Positions 14,828-14,876 of a stretch of DNA of 14,876 bases are shown here, one piece after another (position 1 is the stretch's first letter; each line of letters opens with the position of its first letter). Position numbers and translations under genes: made by a program. A model generated the notes under the pieces. It was not told the DNA's origin, ran no database searches, and saw only the letters and a list, made by a program, of their open reading frames with translations. This DNA comes from Bordetella parapertussis (GTDB taxonomy: Bacteria > Pseudomonadota > Gammaproteobacteria > Burkholderiales > SG8-39), in assembly GCA_945906975.1 (NCBI GenBank), contig CAMDRY010000032.1, forward strand, positions 1 through 14,876, written 5' to 3'.

Positions 14828-14876
14828 TTTGGGTGTGACCTTTGGGTGTGACATTTGGTGTGACATTTGGTGTGAC
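14828..14876. repeat. Tandem 12-13 bp repeat with TGTGAC core, cut by the window edge
   Basis: Four units follow each other: TTTGGGTGTGAC (14828-14839), CTTTGGGTGTGAC (14840-14852), then two identical ATTTGGTGTGAC units (14853-14864 and 14865-14876). The array reaches the last base, so its full length is unknown. It lies about 220 bases upstream of the candidate promoter of Liv operon 2. Confidence 0.8.

Larger units (their letters stand above)
14523..14876. other. Upstream region of Liv operon 2
   Basis: These 354 bases at the window edge carry the ribosome binding site and candidate promoter of operon 2 and, at the far end, a short tandem repeat (14828-14876). Small open frames occur on both strands (14583-14813 minus, part of 14389-14838 plus), but none has a convincing ribosome binding site or familiar sequence. 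A TACAAT on the plus strand near 14720 could be a -10 element for a divergent gene outside the window; I could not find a matching -35. Confidence 0.5.

Overview
Organism. The G+C-rich coding sequence, the Bug-type (TctC-like) solute-binding protein, two branched-chain-amino-acid-type (Liv) ABC operons and an Ior/Nic-type molybdenum hydroxylase together suggest a betaproteobacterium, most likely of the order Burkholderiales. This is inferred from gene content; no ribosomal marker is present. Every confident gene is on the minus strand, so the window reads from right to left.

Layout in transcription order. (1) 14876-14523 is an upstream region with a short tandem repeat at the window edge and a sigma70-like promoter. 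(2) 14522-9901 is Liv operon 2: substrate-binding protein, LivH, LivM, LivG, LivF. (3) 9900-9607 holds a dyad repeat behind operon 2 and a promoter for the next operon. (4) 9606-4898 is Liv operon 1 in the same order. Its binding-protein gene is followed by an intrinsic terminator and a 7-bp periodic array that runs into livH. (5) 4759-3980 encodes an alpha/beta hydrolase-fold protein with glycine where the serine nucleophile should be. (6) 3943-3851 is a dispersed palindromic repeat of a widespread type. (7) 3791-1207 encodes a two-subunit molybdenum hydroxylase ([2Fe-2S] subunit, then molybdopterin subunit) with a 4-bp gene overlap. (8) 1206-628 is a gene-poor junction with a RelE toxin remnant on the plus strand. 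(9) 627-1 is the 5' part of a Bug-family solute-binding protein, visibly richer in A+T than the rest.

How the genes may work together. Two complete, diverged Liv-type importers sit head to tail. The first gene of each encodes an exported binding protein, and in both operons a hairpin separates that gene from the permease genes. This fits a binding protein made in excess over the membrane complex. The hydrolase-fold protein and molybdenum hydroxylase downstream would fit uptake and oxidative breakdown of an aromatic or N-heteroaromatic compound, but no sequence feature fixes the substrate.

I found no CRISPR array, RNA gene, transposase or integrase. The most notable signals are the Ser-to-Gly hydrolase, the paired hairpins after the binding-protein genes, the heptamer array at the livH start, two copies of a 31-bp dyad behind operon ends, and the RelE remnant at a composition boundary.
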